Source of the DNA: Ligustrum vulgare
Taxonomy: Eukaryota; Streptophyta; Magnoliopsida; Lamiales; Oleaceae
Direction: 5' to 3'
Assembly (NCBI GenBank): GCA_963555705.1
Contig: OY743184.1
Location: 27,978,639 to 28,042,638 of the forward strand
Length of the DNA: 64,000 bases
In this document: piece by piece, positions 1 through 10,540 of the stretch
How the letters are laid out: each line of letters begins with the position of its first letter
Position numbering within the stretch: the first letter of the stretch is position 1
Notes under the pieces: model-generated
The model's input: the letters and a program-made list of their open reading frames with translations, nothing else
Told to the model about the DNA's origin: nothing
The model's database searches: none
Made by a program: the position numbers and the translations under genes

Positions 1-1345
1 GACACTGACTTTTGTTTATTTCTTTCTGGTTTTTTTGCTTAATTTTTATGTTTCAATACATTATTTATGTCAATATAATATATCCGTGTATCGCACGGAT
101 GTGGAACTAGTTAAGCTTGAAAATTTGTCACCTTCTTTTTCTTTCTTCTTCCCTCCTTTTTTTCTTCCCTTTTCTTTCTTTGATTTCATTTCCTGCCTTC
201 CATCTATTTTTATTCCCCAAAATGAGAAAGATGGATCACATTGGGGTCGTTCTCTTTTTTGCTTTTAGGTCATTTTTAGTTTTGAGTTTTCAAAAACACT
301 GAAAACATGTTTACTTGTCTATTTTTAGAAAATAATTTCCAAAAAGCGAGAAATTCTTTTACAAAGAAAATGGAAAATTCCAAAAAGTTGTTTTAGCTGT
401 TTTAAATGAAGAAATTCAACTTTCTATTTTACTTTTACTTTTTATTTTTAAATTCGAAAAATATAGTGAAACATGGGCCTTAGCAAATATCGTGGTACTT
501 ACCTTCATGTTGCAAAAACTCGGCTGTTGATACACCTATTTGTACAAACGTTTGTACAAGTAGCACCATTGTTATCTGATCCCTAAACGTGGCTAGTTTG
601 TGGGCATTGGATTGAGGGTTTTTTTTTCAGCCCAATATAAATAGGGCTTAAGCTTCATTTTATACTATGATTAGTGTGTGCGCGCATATGTTTTCTTTGT
701 TCCTCGTTTGAATTTTCTCTTTAGAATGGTTCTCTTATTTCTGAATCTTCTTTTATAAACTTTGAGTGGACTTCTATTACTTACTTAGTGTAGAGGATAG
801 AGGAGAGTGTAGCGTTCAATGTGGCAAACTTGTAAATCTGTTAGGGATGAGAAACTTGAAGAAATACGTGGATTTCTTCGCACATTTGTGTTTAATGGTT
901 TTGAATTGGCTTCTAGTATGTGGAGCGTAATCAACTTTTGGTTGGATCTCTTTTTAAAAACTTAGTGTAATTGGGTAGATCTACGGTGATCATGAAAGGA
1001 TTTGACGATTCTTGGTGTTATTACTTGGTCTTGGTAACATCTGGTGATCCGTGTTTATCCTATGAATCTTTGTGTTTTCACACTATTTTTTTACGATCAT
1101 TTGAAGTCTCGTTCTAATTATTTGTTATTCGTTTGTGAGGAAAAATTTAAGGTGCCCTTTAAATCACTCACCCTCCCTCAACAAATCCCCATCCACCATG
1201 TCCAGGTTGGTATAATTTAAGGTGCCCACTAGTTTGTAAATCATTAAATTTACTCTCCTTTGTGAATCATTACTAGTTTTTGGGGAGTTGTGGTGACTCA
1301 TCCTGATTCCCAGCGATATTCTTGTGACCTACTCTTGGTTATTTG
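1..1345. other. Unassigned AT-rich region
   Basis: I recognise no gene. The stretch holds a pyrimidine-rich block (about 126-190), a perfect 20-bp palindrome (540-559), a TATA-like TATAAATA at 636-643 and the sequence AATTTAAGGTGCCC twice, about 70 bp apart (near 1145 and 1215). The TATA-like site inside a short GGCCC/GGGC-flanked context resembles LTR promoters seen elsewhere in the window, so this may be an old LTR fragment. That is inference only. Confidence 0.4.
540..559. repeat. Perfect 20-bp palindrome
   Basis: The sequence TTGTACAAACGTTTGTACAA equals its own reverse complement over all 20 bases. It contains two TTGTACAA boxes around a central ACGT core, the core bound by plant bZIP and bHLH factors. 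No function can be assigned from the sequence alone. Confidence 0.9.
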
Positions 1346-3381
1346 TGTAGCGACCGAGATTTTTCATTTATCTTAAATAAAATGTTTTAAAACTTTAAAT
1401 GCGCGTCGCTACGACTTTTCCAATTTAATTTAAAAGAGTATTCGTCTAGCCAAATTATAAATGAAATTAAATTAATTTTCATCGTAATTAAATTTCCGAA
1501 TTTTATTTTAAAATATATTCCAATGTCACCATTAAAAATCCAAATTCAAATTTTAATGATTTAAATCCAAAATTTCAAGCCCCAGCCCTCATGGAATGAT
1601 TCTGAATTTCCAAAAATTTTCCACCTCCCCACATGTCTATACCATTTTTGCACTTCCCTGATTCTCTCCCTCACCTCCCTAAAATAACATACCAAATTCT
1701 GCAATGCCTGCAATTCATCCCAACCAGAAATCTATCCTAATCTTCCTCTCTCAGCCCCCTCAATTCTGCATCTATCCTAATCTTCCTCTTCCAGCCCCCT
1801 CAATGATTAGCATTCCTACAATTCTCCCCAAACCAGTAGATTCCCTCAACCTACCAAATTCAGCAAAACCAACAGTGACATATACTCAAATCCTCCTCCC
1901 ACACGATCTCACCAAGCCAATCAATCCTTTCTGGTAATTTTCTACTGCATTACTTCAACACCACCATCACGACCACAACCAACCTCTTCCACCTTCATCG
2001 CCAGCCGAACCAACAAACACCACCTACCAACCCTCGATCAATCTGCAGCCATCGACACTGCATTCCTGAACCAATCCAACATTATCAACACCATAGCCAA
2101 CTATTGAAATCACACTACATCAACACCACCAAGCTTCCACCTTCAACGCCAATTGAATCAGGAACATCACCATCATCATCAGAATCGAACACCACTAGCC
2201 ACTACACTAAACCGACCACACCTCCACTGCACAACCCATTTTCATCATCACCACCACGGCCAAGACTAACCGCAGCAACACCCTGACCACACCTCCACTG
2301 CACAACCCATTATCATCATCACCACCATCGGACAACCAAGCACAACCACACACAGCCAACCACCCCTCGAAGCCGCCCCTGTCCAACTCTCAAATCCAAG
2401 CCAAATCCCCAAAATCAAACCCAAAGCCGAATTAAAAACATTACCCATCACTTACCTCAAACTTTAACGGAGTTTCTTCGCCGGAAAGCCACGAACACCG
2501 AACTCCACCGCCTCGATTTGGTCCCATTTTTCACGCCCAAACCCACCCTATCCTACACCGGAGCCACCACCCTACGGTGGCGTTAGCGCCGGCCGCCTGC
2601 ACTGGTGGGATGTGGAGGAGAGGGGTGAAGCCCGCAAACTTTATTTTATCACGTTTAAATCTTTAAATTTATAAAATACTAATTTAAATTAATTTACTTT
2701 TGGTTAGACGAAGCAGTTGGTGATTTGAAAAGCTGACGTACTATTCCCGCTCCAATTTTTGAGAACTAGTAACGTTAAAGGTAGACTCGCCCCCACTAAT
2801 TAATTTAGACTATAATTGCACGTGATTATGTGGATTTGTGTGATTTTGTATGCTTAATTGCATGAGAAAAGAAAAGAATATCTCGTATGAGATAAATTTG
2901 AGAATTTATGTTATGCACGTCATAACTTATCTACTAGCATGATTACAAGAAAAGAATGTGTTCATTTGCACGCATTTTATGATGCTTATGGATAAGAAAA
3001 GAACGTCACTACATTATTTGCATGATTACTTGTCCAATTATCTTATGGATTAATTATTGGAGTGGAGTCTACTGAGTATTTCATTTTGAAATGCTCACCC
3101 CGTGGTTCTAACAATTTTTGCAAATTTCGGTGACGGTGGCGAGTGATGGGCATTGGCAAAAAATATAAATTTGATATTATTTTTGAAAGTCGTGAATTTC
3201 GAAACAATCATTTCATTTTATCAAGAATTCTCGTTTTTATTAAGTTTGTACGAATTATTTTATTATCGCTAAACTTTTATCCATTAAATGTGATATTTAA
3301 TATATAATCATTTTCCGCGATAAAGTTATTTAAATTTAGAAAAGTGACGCTCCCGCATTTCTCGGAACTCGGGGTTCTACA
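1346..3381 (+). mobile_element. Solo LTR, Tekay-like Ty3/gypsy
   Basis: The block starts TGTAGCGACCGAG and ends CTCGGGGTTCTACA, so it has TG..CA termini with inverted TGTAG/CTACA ends. It is flanked by perfect 5-bp duplications ATTTG (1341-1345 and 3382-3386). There is no internal coding region or second LTR, so it is a solo LTR left by LTR-LTR recombination. Near its 3' half is an inverted ACTGAGTATTTC/GAAATGCTCACC block (about 3070-3105) of the kind I know from Tekay/Del LTRs. A C/A-rich stretch (1950-2460) carries short tandem duplications, for example a 71-bp repeat starting at 2214 and 2285. Short ORFs here are low-complexity and not credible genes. Confidence 0.88.
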
Positions 3382-3386
3382 ATTTG

Positions 3387-3910
3387 CGAGTCATGACTCA
3401 CCCCAATTCTAAAAGAAAAAAAATTGTAATTGACTGTCATTTAATATTAAGTAACAATGACTCATTGTATTCTTGCATATTATTTTGGAGGTTTTGGTCC
3501 GATTGTGGTATCCTTTTATATTCGGCCTAAAATTGAAACCACAAGGGTTTCAAATTGTTGTGTTCTATCCTTAATCCTTTTAGTCTCTTTCTGATAAACT
3601 ATTTTTAAACAAGTTTACAAATAATAATTTTTTTTTTCGAACAACTTTTTAACAACACATTTTCGTTTTCAATTTTTTGGAATAGTGAAAACGCGTTCTC
3701 TTATCCATTTTCGAAAAATAAAAAAAATGTACTGGAAATGCAAAATGCAGAAAATTTCATTTTGGGCATTTTTAGATAAAACCAAATGAAAACTCAAAAC
3801 TTGAAAAACACATCGCTTCACCAACAGTTCTTGTATCTAAGTTTGTAGGGTCTTAGAATTGGGTAAGGTCATTAGTTTGAATCTAGATCTATGTCATTCG
3901 GTACAAAGGA
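3387..3910. other. Intergenic repeat-like sequence, nothing identified
   Basis: AT-rich sequence with homopolymer T runs. No ORF with recognisable content and no clear element ends were found. It lies between the solo LTR and a SINE. Confidence 0.4.
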
Positions 3911-3911
3911 A

Positions 3912-4033
3912 TATTTTTTTTTTAATTTTTTTTTTCGAATTTCAAATTTTTTAATGAAACAGTAGGCTGCAAGACTTGAACACGGAGTCTCAACATTGAA
4001 TTTCAATCAGCTAACCAAAACGCCAGCTTCTTT
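3912..4033 (-). mobile_element. tRNA-derived SINE
   Basis: Read on the minus strand, the segment has an A-box-like GGTTAGCTGATTG (plus coordinates about 4005-4017). About 30 nt later comes a B-box-like TGTTCAAGTCT (3972-3982). It then continues into an A-rich tail (the T-rich run at 3914-3940 on the plus strand). Two pol III internal promoter boxes at tRNA spacing followed by an A tail are the hallmark of a plant SINE. Target duplications could not be fixed. A degenerate tRNA pseudogene is the alternative. Confidence 0.6.
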
Positions 4034-4139
4034 TGGTATGCTTTTGTCTTGAACATAACTGTGTGTGTGTTTATAAAAATTATATTTTATTAGTGATGAT
4101 AATATAATGTGATGTATTGAGTAAAATTTGTGGTGGTAA

Positions 4140-5255
4140 CATATTTGGCTTAAGCTAATTTCTTATAATATTTTTGGGTATAAATTTTTCTGGATTAATT
4201 CAAGTGCCCAATGCTATGGCTTTTCTTATGAACGGTTAATGCATGTTAACTATTCGATAAAATGCTTCAATGAATTCTTCTTCGAGTTTTTGCAGATTTT
4301 TTTCAAGTGATCCTCTTTTTATCATGTTGCATGTCATATATTCATGATTTAAAGTATTTTAATGTATCAAACTTGAAATTGACTTCATTGTATCTCATGA
4401 CATGCTCTGCTTGACAGCACTGAACTGGTGCAGGAAAAAACAACTTCAAGTCACCTATTTTGTCCTACCATTTCCCTACCCAAATGACCTCCATTTGATT
4501 TAAATTTTGAATATGTTGTAGCCCAGGTCACATACTTTCATATGCTCGGAGTTTTTTTCTTGAAAATCTCGCTTTTTTTCCAGATGATGCCTGGGGTTAA
4601 AAATCCCTAGCCGCACATGTTCTAAAATCAATTATTTTTCTATGTCCTAGTTTGGAGTTGTTTTTGTTGTTTTATTTTAGTATCTATAGGGTATGCATGC
4701 TACTAATATTGATTATCTATTTAAGGAATATGCCACCTAAAGAGACCACAAACCAAATAGGAAAAAGCAAGGAAAATTATTGGATCATCCAAAAGACACC
4801 GAAATGAGAAAAGCCATGTCATGATAATAAGTCTTTAAACCCGGGAAGTACATGACCCCTCTCCTTTGTGTTGCTTTTATTTGTTATACATTGAGGGAAA
4901 TATAGTTTTCTAAGTTTTGGGATGGATGTCTCATTCATTCGCTGCTTATCTGCACATTTCATTCGATTTTAGGGATATATACGAAAAAATCAAAAAATTT
5001 CAAAAATTCTTTTGATTTGTTTGCTTCCTATGATAATATTTTTGTTTTAGTTATAGTGCTGGACAGCATTTGAACACATTTTTTCATTAACTGCATATCT
5101 ATGTTAGGCTTTATGAATCTGATCACATAGAAAATTTCGAATTAATACTTGTGTATGAATGGACTTAGCATATGTGGGGTATTTATATGCAATATGGCCT
5201 AGGATTGACTCTATAACTCCTAACCATAAATCTATAGGAATCATGATATCTATCT
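4140..5255 (+). mobile_element. LARD-A interior (3' non-coding part)
   Basis: This stretch aligns by eye along its length with 48900-49990 in LARD-B. Shared landmarks are a TCGATAAAATG..CAATG..TTTTT run, ACCCAAATGA near 4480, ACACCACCTA-like 4732-4741, a GAAGTACATGACCCCTCTC box (4844-4862) and an internal purine tract TTTTGGGATGG (4913-4923). It is therefore a relative of the LARD elements on the right of the window, with no coding capacity. Its continuation is at 6000-6235, then 9621-10130 and 30890 onward, separated by later insertions. Confidence 0.6.
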
Positions 5256-5999
5256 ATATCTATCTATATATAAAAGTATAAGTGAGGAGAGAGAAGCATT
5301 AAATGTCATTTTTCCTCCAAAATGCACTTACAATTTTGGGAAAAAATAACTAAAATAAAAATTCGTGTAGATAATATTTATTACCCTTTAAATAGTAAAT
5401 TATATTTTCTAAAATATATATAATATATATTATTATTACCAATTTAATAAATTAAAACCTCCATTTGAAGGTTTTGTTTTTATTTGTAAACAAAAATATT
5501 GTTGTTTTCGAGATAAAATACGTGGTTGAAAAATTGTTTAAAAAATGTGTATAGTTAAAAGTGAGTGAAAAATGTGTTGTTCTATAAATAAATTTATTGA
5601 AAAATGTGTTGTTCTATAAATAAATTTATAGACAAACTTATTGAATGGATGCTAATATTTTTAATTGTTCTTAATTTTAATAATTGTGTAAAGTTATATC
5701 GTATAAGGTTTTCGATATAATTTCTTGATCTCCCATATTGTTTGATTGTTATATCATGATAATTGAAGATTTTTCGTAATTATTATTTTAACTTCTTGAT
5801 TTTGTAAAAAAAAGTATAATTTTATTAATTAAATATTTATAAATATTTGCTTGGTTGAGAATAAACACATATTTATAATTATTTTGATAACTTTTTTGAA
5901 TGAAAGTTGAAAAAAAATGTTAAATACAAGAGACAAATGCAAAATTCATGTAAATTTATATTTTCAACGAAGTTAACAATAGATCATAATAATTATTGA
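5256..5999. mobile_element. AT-rich insertion in LARD-A, possibly Helitron-like
   Basis: Homology to LARD-B stops near 5250 and resumes near 6000, so about 0.74 kb was inserted or has diverged. The left end reads TCTATCTATATATAAAAGT followed by a GA-rich stretch, resembling plant Helitron 5' termini. I could not find a convincing hairpin plus CTRR 3' end, so the class is uncertain. It contains a 32-bp tandem duplication. Confidence 0.3.
5566..5629. repeat. 32-bp tandem duplication
   Basis: Two adjacent, essentially identical copies of a 32-bp unit beginning TGAAAAATGTGTTGTTC lie at 5566-5597 and 5598-5629. Confidence 0.85.
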
Positions 6000-6235
6000 A
6001 TAATCACCTAATTCTAATTTATTTGTGTGAAAAAAATGAGATGTATTAATATTTAGAAACCACATGAATAGAAGGAACATCGAGATTGAAGAGAAAAGTA
6101 TAAGGTTGTTATCATACGTGAGAGATGTAACGAAAATGAAAAGAAAGTCATTGTTTGACCATAGGAATTCAGGTTTTGATACATTATAAGCTACACTACC
6201 ACTAGTACAGATTTTTCCAAAAAAATAACAAAAAT
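6000..6235 (+). mobile_element. LARD-A interior, continuation
   Basis: Matches 50625-50800 of LARD-B: GTGAAAAAAATG, AGAAACCACA..AGGAACATC, GAGAGAAAAGTA-like and TTGACCA..GGAATTC segments in the same order. It is cut on the right by the truncated LTR of gypsy-1. Confidence 0.55.
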
Positions 6236-6245
6236 ACGTCGTATT

Positions 6246-6396
6246 TTAGGAAAAACTTGGTCTAACTTGAGTCTTGAATCGAGCTCAACACAAAAACTTG
6301 CTCCTTTATTCATGTAGCTCAGCTTGCTGCTGCATTGCTTGTAACTTGACCTCTCTTTTGATCTCTACCCTGGATCACATGATCCCCTTTCTCTTG
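6246..6396 (-). repeat. 3' LTR stub and polypurine tract of gypsy-1
   Basis: Positions 6246-6382 match the inner end of the 5' LTR at 9505-9620 (shared AACTTGAGT, CTTGACCTC/CTTGACTTC, GGATCACAT). Immediately inside, the minus strand reads CAAGAGAAAGGGGA (6383-6396), a classic polypurine tract that primes plus-strand DNA synthesis in this family. The LTR terminus is TCATG here against TGATG in the other LTR, one substitution. Confidence 0.75.
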
Positions 6397-6774
6397 AAAA
6401 TGACTCGACCTCAAATCTACAACTTGTTCAATTTTCTTGTATCTCCCACTTTTGTTGGGTTGAGGGACTTATTTTTGCTTCATGATTTTGTTCATCTTTT
6501 TGGACTATTCGTCTTTGCTAATAAATCTCTTCCCAGCTTTAAGGTTTTGATTTGATCTAGGTACCTGCAAAACATGATTAACCAAAGTAGGGAGAGACTT
6601 GTTAGCATGGCCAATTGTATGTATTGGATCCTTATACATCAACCTCTGTGCAAAAAAAACTCATTTTGTGGGTGGACTCTTTTTTCCCCCCTCTCTACAC
6701 TCATGTTTCCCTTTTTCTGAGGTCGAGACCTCAACTCTGTTATTTTTTTTCTCAAACTCACATTTCAATTTCAA

Positions 6775-7250
6775 TTAATCTTCGTGAGCTTGATTTGGTG
6801 ACAATGGAATAAGAGTGAACATCTTACCACCTTTCACAAGACTATATTGATTCTTAAACCCATCATGTAGTACCCTCCTATCATGTTGCCAAGGCCTCTC
6901 CAATAATATATGTCCAACACGCAAAGGCACCAAGTCACAAACCACTTCATCAATGTATCCACAAATAGAAAATTTCACCCTAACCTTTTTATTCAATTTC
7001 ATCTCCCCAGACTCAGTCAACCACTGTAACTAAAGATTAGGACGTCTCATCAAAGGTAACCCCACGTTTTCCGCTAAAGTTGTACTAACCACATTAGTGC
7101 AACTTTCCCATCAATAACCATACTACAAATTTTATTATTCAACAAACACCTTGTATGAAAATATTATCCCTCTGTTCATCCACCTTATCCACAGACACTC
7201 TAGGGCTAAGAATACACCTATTAACAAGAGCTTCACCTACAATAGCACAT
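6775..7250 (-). pseudogene. Gypsy-1 retropepsin-like protease, 3' part (broken)
   Basis: The minus-strand reading 7020-6775 gives the C-terminal half of a plant gypsy aspartic protease region, with a conserved LLERPWQHDRRVLHDG block and a following KGGKMFTL segment. Upstream (7021-7250) the reading frame is shifted and interrupted. The active-site neighbourhood reads VIDGK where the family has a D[TSG]G-type motif followed by S. Downstream there is no RT. A functional enzyme is not possible. Confidence 0.7.
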
Positions 7251-7251
7251 G

Positions 7252-8194
7252 TCAATCATCACTATCACTAGCATCCTCCAATTCAGGCATCCCTTCAAAT
7301 TCATCATCCAAAATAAGTTCCCCAATATGCATAACCATTAGCCTTTTATTTGGGCATTGGGAAGTAATGTGACCCGAACCCAAACATTTAAAACATTTAA
7401 TATTCCTATCCTTAGTAGGTTGGGGATCAGAAATAATTTTACCTTTGTGTGTTAGTTCCTCCCTCCATTTTGGGACATGATCATCATGTATTTCCCTCCT
7501 TGGTTGTGAAGTAGGATAAGATCCCACAGATTGCCTTGCTGCCCCCTTTCGCTTCAATTATCTTTCAACCTTCATGACTATGTGCACCATCTCCTCCAAC
7601 TCCACATAATGTTGCATCTCAATTACACCGGCTAAATCTCTATTTAATTCACTAAAAAACCTATCCATTGTAGCCTCCATATCCTCCACAACATCCGTCC
7701 TAATTATAGACACCTCCATATCCTTGTGGTACTCTTTCACACTCCTAGAACCCTGCGTACGCACCTGCAACCTTTGGTAAATATCCCTATAGTAATGATT
7801 TGGGATAAACCTCTTCTTCATTATTACCTTCAACTCACCCCCAAGTTCCCACTGGCCTTTCAAGGTTCCTCCTCCTACCCGGCACCAATTGATCCCACCA
7901 AATAATGGCATAATTAGTAAATATTATGACCGTTAGTTTTACCTTCTTCTCCTCCAAATAATTATGATAGTCAAAGATTAGTTCAACTTTCTTCTCCCAA
8001 TCTAAATAAACCTCTGAATCATTTTTTCCATGGAATGATGGTATAGTTATTTTACTACTCCCAAGCTTCCCATCCACCACATCTCTATCACCACGATATC
8101 TCCTATTATACCCTCTTTCATACCTATCTCCTCTATCCCTTCTTCTTCTCAAACTAGCCATAGAAGACTGCACACTATCCCCTTCACTACCCAC
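7252..8194 (-). pseudogene. Gypsy-1 gag polyprotein (frameshifted)
   Basis: Three overlapping minus-strand frames (8194-7835, 7911-7558, 7557-7252) make up a gypsy gag. In order they give an Arg/Asp/Tyr-rich N terminus, the capsid motif IPSFHGKNDSEVYLDWEKK, a capsid C-terminal segment containing YQRLQ and GSRSVKEY, a basic linker and a nucleocapsid zinc knuckle CFKCLGSGHITSQC (intact C-x2-C-x4-H-x4-C). At least one frameshift lies near 7835-7911. Gag normally packages element RNA; this copy cannot make a continuous protein. Confidence 0.8.
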
Positions 8195-8803
8195 TTGATC
8201 AACAAGAAATTCATGCCTAAGATTATTTTCATGCCTATTACCTCTTCTAGAACCTAATTGTTCCTACACGGTTGTCATTAAATCCACATCATGTCTACCC
8301 CCTATTCATACCTTTTGGTTGCTTGTTGTCACCCACTAAAGATGATGACGTAGATTCTTATCTGCAAGACATGGTTAGTAATAAGAAAAGAAAGAAATAA
8401 AAGTACCTCACATGTTTAACGCTCGTGTATCACTTAATTTGACTTTTAGCTTATATTAATCTTACCATTCTACCTTTTTCCACTCTATATCCCCTTTTCC
8501 AAGTTATTCAAGGAACAACTCAAGGACTCAAGTAACAAGGCAAAGAATGACACGAATAAAATTGAAAATTGAGAAATTTTCGAAATTTTGTGGAATTTTG
8601 AATTTTTTATTTTTGAAAATTGGGCTACAAACACAACAAAATAAATGAAATTGAATTTGGATGAGAATTCAGCAAAATAAACACTTTCTAATTTTTTTGG
8701 GAACCTTATTATGGATCAGAGACTTAAAGATGATGAAGAACACAATGAAAGTAAACATTCAATAAAAACAAGAAAACAAGAAAGAACATGAATTTAGATC
8801 CAA

Positions 8804-8815
8804 ATCTTGATACCA
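8804..8815 (-). promoter_or_regulatory. Primer binding site of gypsy-1 (tRNA-Met type)
   Basis: The minus strand reads TGGTATCAAGAT, matching the first eight bases of the plant initiator-tRNA complement TGGTATCAGAGC. It sits two bases inside the LTR end at 8818. Confidence 0.75.
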
Positions 8816-8817
8816 CT

Positions 8818-8908
8818 TGATGCGGTTATTTGTGGGAATCATGACGAAGATGCGGAATCAAAACTAAAATACTTAGGGAAGATCTAAATTCAGATAAGCA
8901 CAACAATA

Positions 8909-8982
<74 letters not shown>

Positions 8983-9620
8983 AATTAGACGATAGGATTC
9001 CAACCCAAATTGCACGACACAAGAACCCAACCGATGCGGAAGAAAGAACTGTAATTGTTTAATGCCACAAGGATTGTCTAATACCTTGATAAATTCGAAG
9101 TTTGAACACTACAAAGAATTGAATTCTTTCATAAGTTCTTGGTTGTTCTTAAATAATAATTGAAAAATGAAAAAAACTCAACCTTTAATTTAATAATAAT
9201 CTCTCAATTATCAAAGTTAATGTTTAAAATAATGAAAAAATGATAATATAATGTCAAAAATGGGCTAAAACTAGGGTAGCCGCAATTGGAATTAAAAGGA
9301 CTAAAAAACAATACTTAAAACGAAAAATAATTAAAATTCGCAAACCCTAGTTCCAGATAAACACGTGATCGCACAGTAGTAATCCCCATGATCGTGTGGA
9401 AGGCCTCAAACATTATGTTTAAATTTTAACACATCGCACGATCCCGCCTCAATTCTACTGAGCGACCGCGTGGTTCTTTCGACGAACTCAACGTTCGATC
9501 TTTTGTAGTAAATTCGTCCAACTTGAGTGTTGAATCAATCCCAAAACGAAACTTGCTATATTTCTGCTACATCGCTTATAGCTTGACTTCTTTTTTGATC
9601 TCCTAACTTGGATCACATCA
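8818..9620 (-). repeat. 5' LTR of gypsy-1
   Basis: 803 bp with TGATG..CATCA inverted ends. It contains an (AAT)n microsatellite near its inner end and a GC-rich cluster with CGATC-type boxes at about 9365-9485. Confidence 0.75.
8907..8981. repeat. (AAT)n microsatellite
   Basis: About 24 near-perfect AAT/TAA triplets inside the gypsy-1 5' LTR. Confidence 0.95.
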
Positions 9621-10130
9621 AAGTTTCATTTTCATTCTAACTTGAGGTAGCGTGGTAAGCAAATTGACAGATGAGCTACAACTTTGTTATTGAGTTTTAT
9701 TTTAGTTCTATTTTGTTCGTGTACAAACAATAATTGTAGTTTGGGGATGTTTGATAAATTTATTTTATACACTTATTTAGATACTAAAACTAGAATATTA
9801 TATTGTAGTTTGAAAATGAATTATATTGATTTTGTTATTAATTTCTTTTATTTCAGAAACTATCATAAAGTTGAGAGAATGTAGAAATTGAGGCGGATAA
9901 AGGTCAATCGGATCATCGGATGGAAATTTGGGTTATGGTGAGGCCAATCAAGACTCAAAGTGGAGCTAAATTGGAAGAAGTCGGATATTCGAGGGAAAAA
10001 TTGAAGAAATTGAGAGATGAAATGAGTTAATTGAGGAAATTCAGAAGTATGATGGTTCAAATGATTGAATTAGAAGAGGAGGATTTAGCGCGCAATTGGG
10101 AAAATGATCAACTTGTAAAGATATAAAAAT
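9621..10130 (+). mobile_element. LARD-A 3' end: polypurine tract and start of its 3' LTR
   Basis: Matches 50980-51140 of LARD-B: TTTAGTT..TTTGTTCG, ACAA-rich segment, then a purine tract TTTGGGGATG (9740-9749) and the LTR start TGATAAATT (9752) against TTTGGGGGTAT and TGACAAGTG in LARD-B. The LTR is interrupted at 10130 by gypsy-2 and resumes after 30889. Confidence 0.6.
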
Positions 10131-10135
10131 CAGAG

Positions 10136-10527
10136 AGATGCGAACCCCCTTTATATTTGACCAAAAATTCTCACAACTATTTGAAATTAATCCAAGAAAG
10201 CTAAAATTGATAAAGATTAATCTTAACCCAAGTTTAAATCTAACCAAAATTCAAAGGTTAAGAGAAACCTAGTCCAATGGATAGGAAATTAAACAAATTC
10301 CAAGATAGATAATAAATCTTAACCCAAACTCATTCTCCGCTAAATTCCAAGAATAATAATTCTTAACCCAGTGGAAAGGAACAAGTAAATTTCAAGATTT
10401 CTTTCAACAATACAAGAATAGATATACTCTAAATGTAGTTGAGAACATTACCTCAAAGAGGCTTGATAAAAGGAGGGATTTAACTTCACAAATGTCTTCC
10501 ACATGAAGGAGCTTCAAAATGAACCAA
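10136..10527 (-). repeat. Gypsy-2 3' LTR, outer part
   Basis: Aligns with 30125-30498 of the 5' LTR (shared CGAACCCCCTT/TGAACCCCCTT start, TCTCACAACTATTTGAAAT, CCAAGAAAGCT, TTTAAATCTAACCAAAATTC, GAGCTTCAAAATGAAC). The terminal TGATG of the family reads AGATG here. It ends at CAA (10525-10527), the left copy of the Harbinger-1 target duplication. Confidence 0.88.
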
Positions 10528-10540
10528 GGCCTTGTTTGAT

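Larger units (their letters stand above)
6236..9620 (-). mobile_element. Gypsy-1: internally deleted Ty3/gypsy remnant
   Basis: Minus-strand element. Right to left it has a 5' LTR (8818-9620), a tRNA-Met-type PBS, a broken gag, a broken protease end, a polypurine tract and a 137-bp stub of the 3' LTR ending at 6382. RT, RNase H and integrase are missing; only about 390 bp separates the protease from the PPT. The last ~130 bp of the two LTRs match (6246-6382 and about 9505-9620). The 3' LTR was truncated on the left, so no target duplication can be read. Gag and protease resemble those of gypsy-2, so both belong to one clade. Confidence 0.8.

Noticed and set aside
1704..2451. Short ORFs rich in Pro, Thr and Ser on both strands
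   Set aside because: Low-complexity translation of a C/A-rich stretch within a solo LTR, with no start context or domain.
3972..4025. A functional tRNA gene on the minus strand
   Set aside because: A- and B-box-like words are present but no cloverleaf acceptor or anticodon stem pairs convincingly, and an A-rich tail follows; SINE is the better reading.
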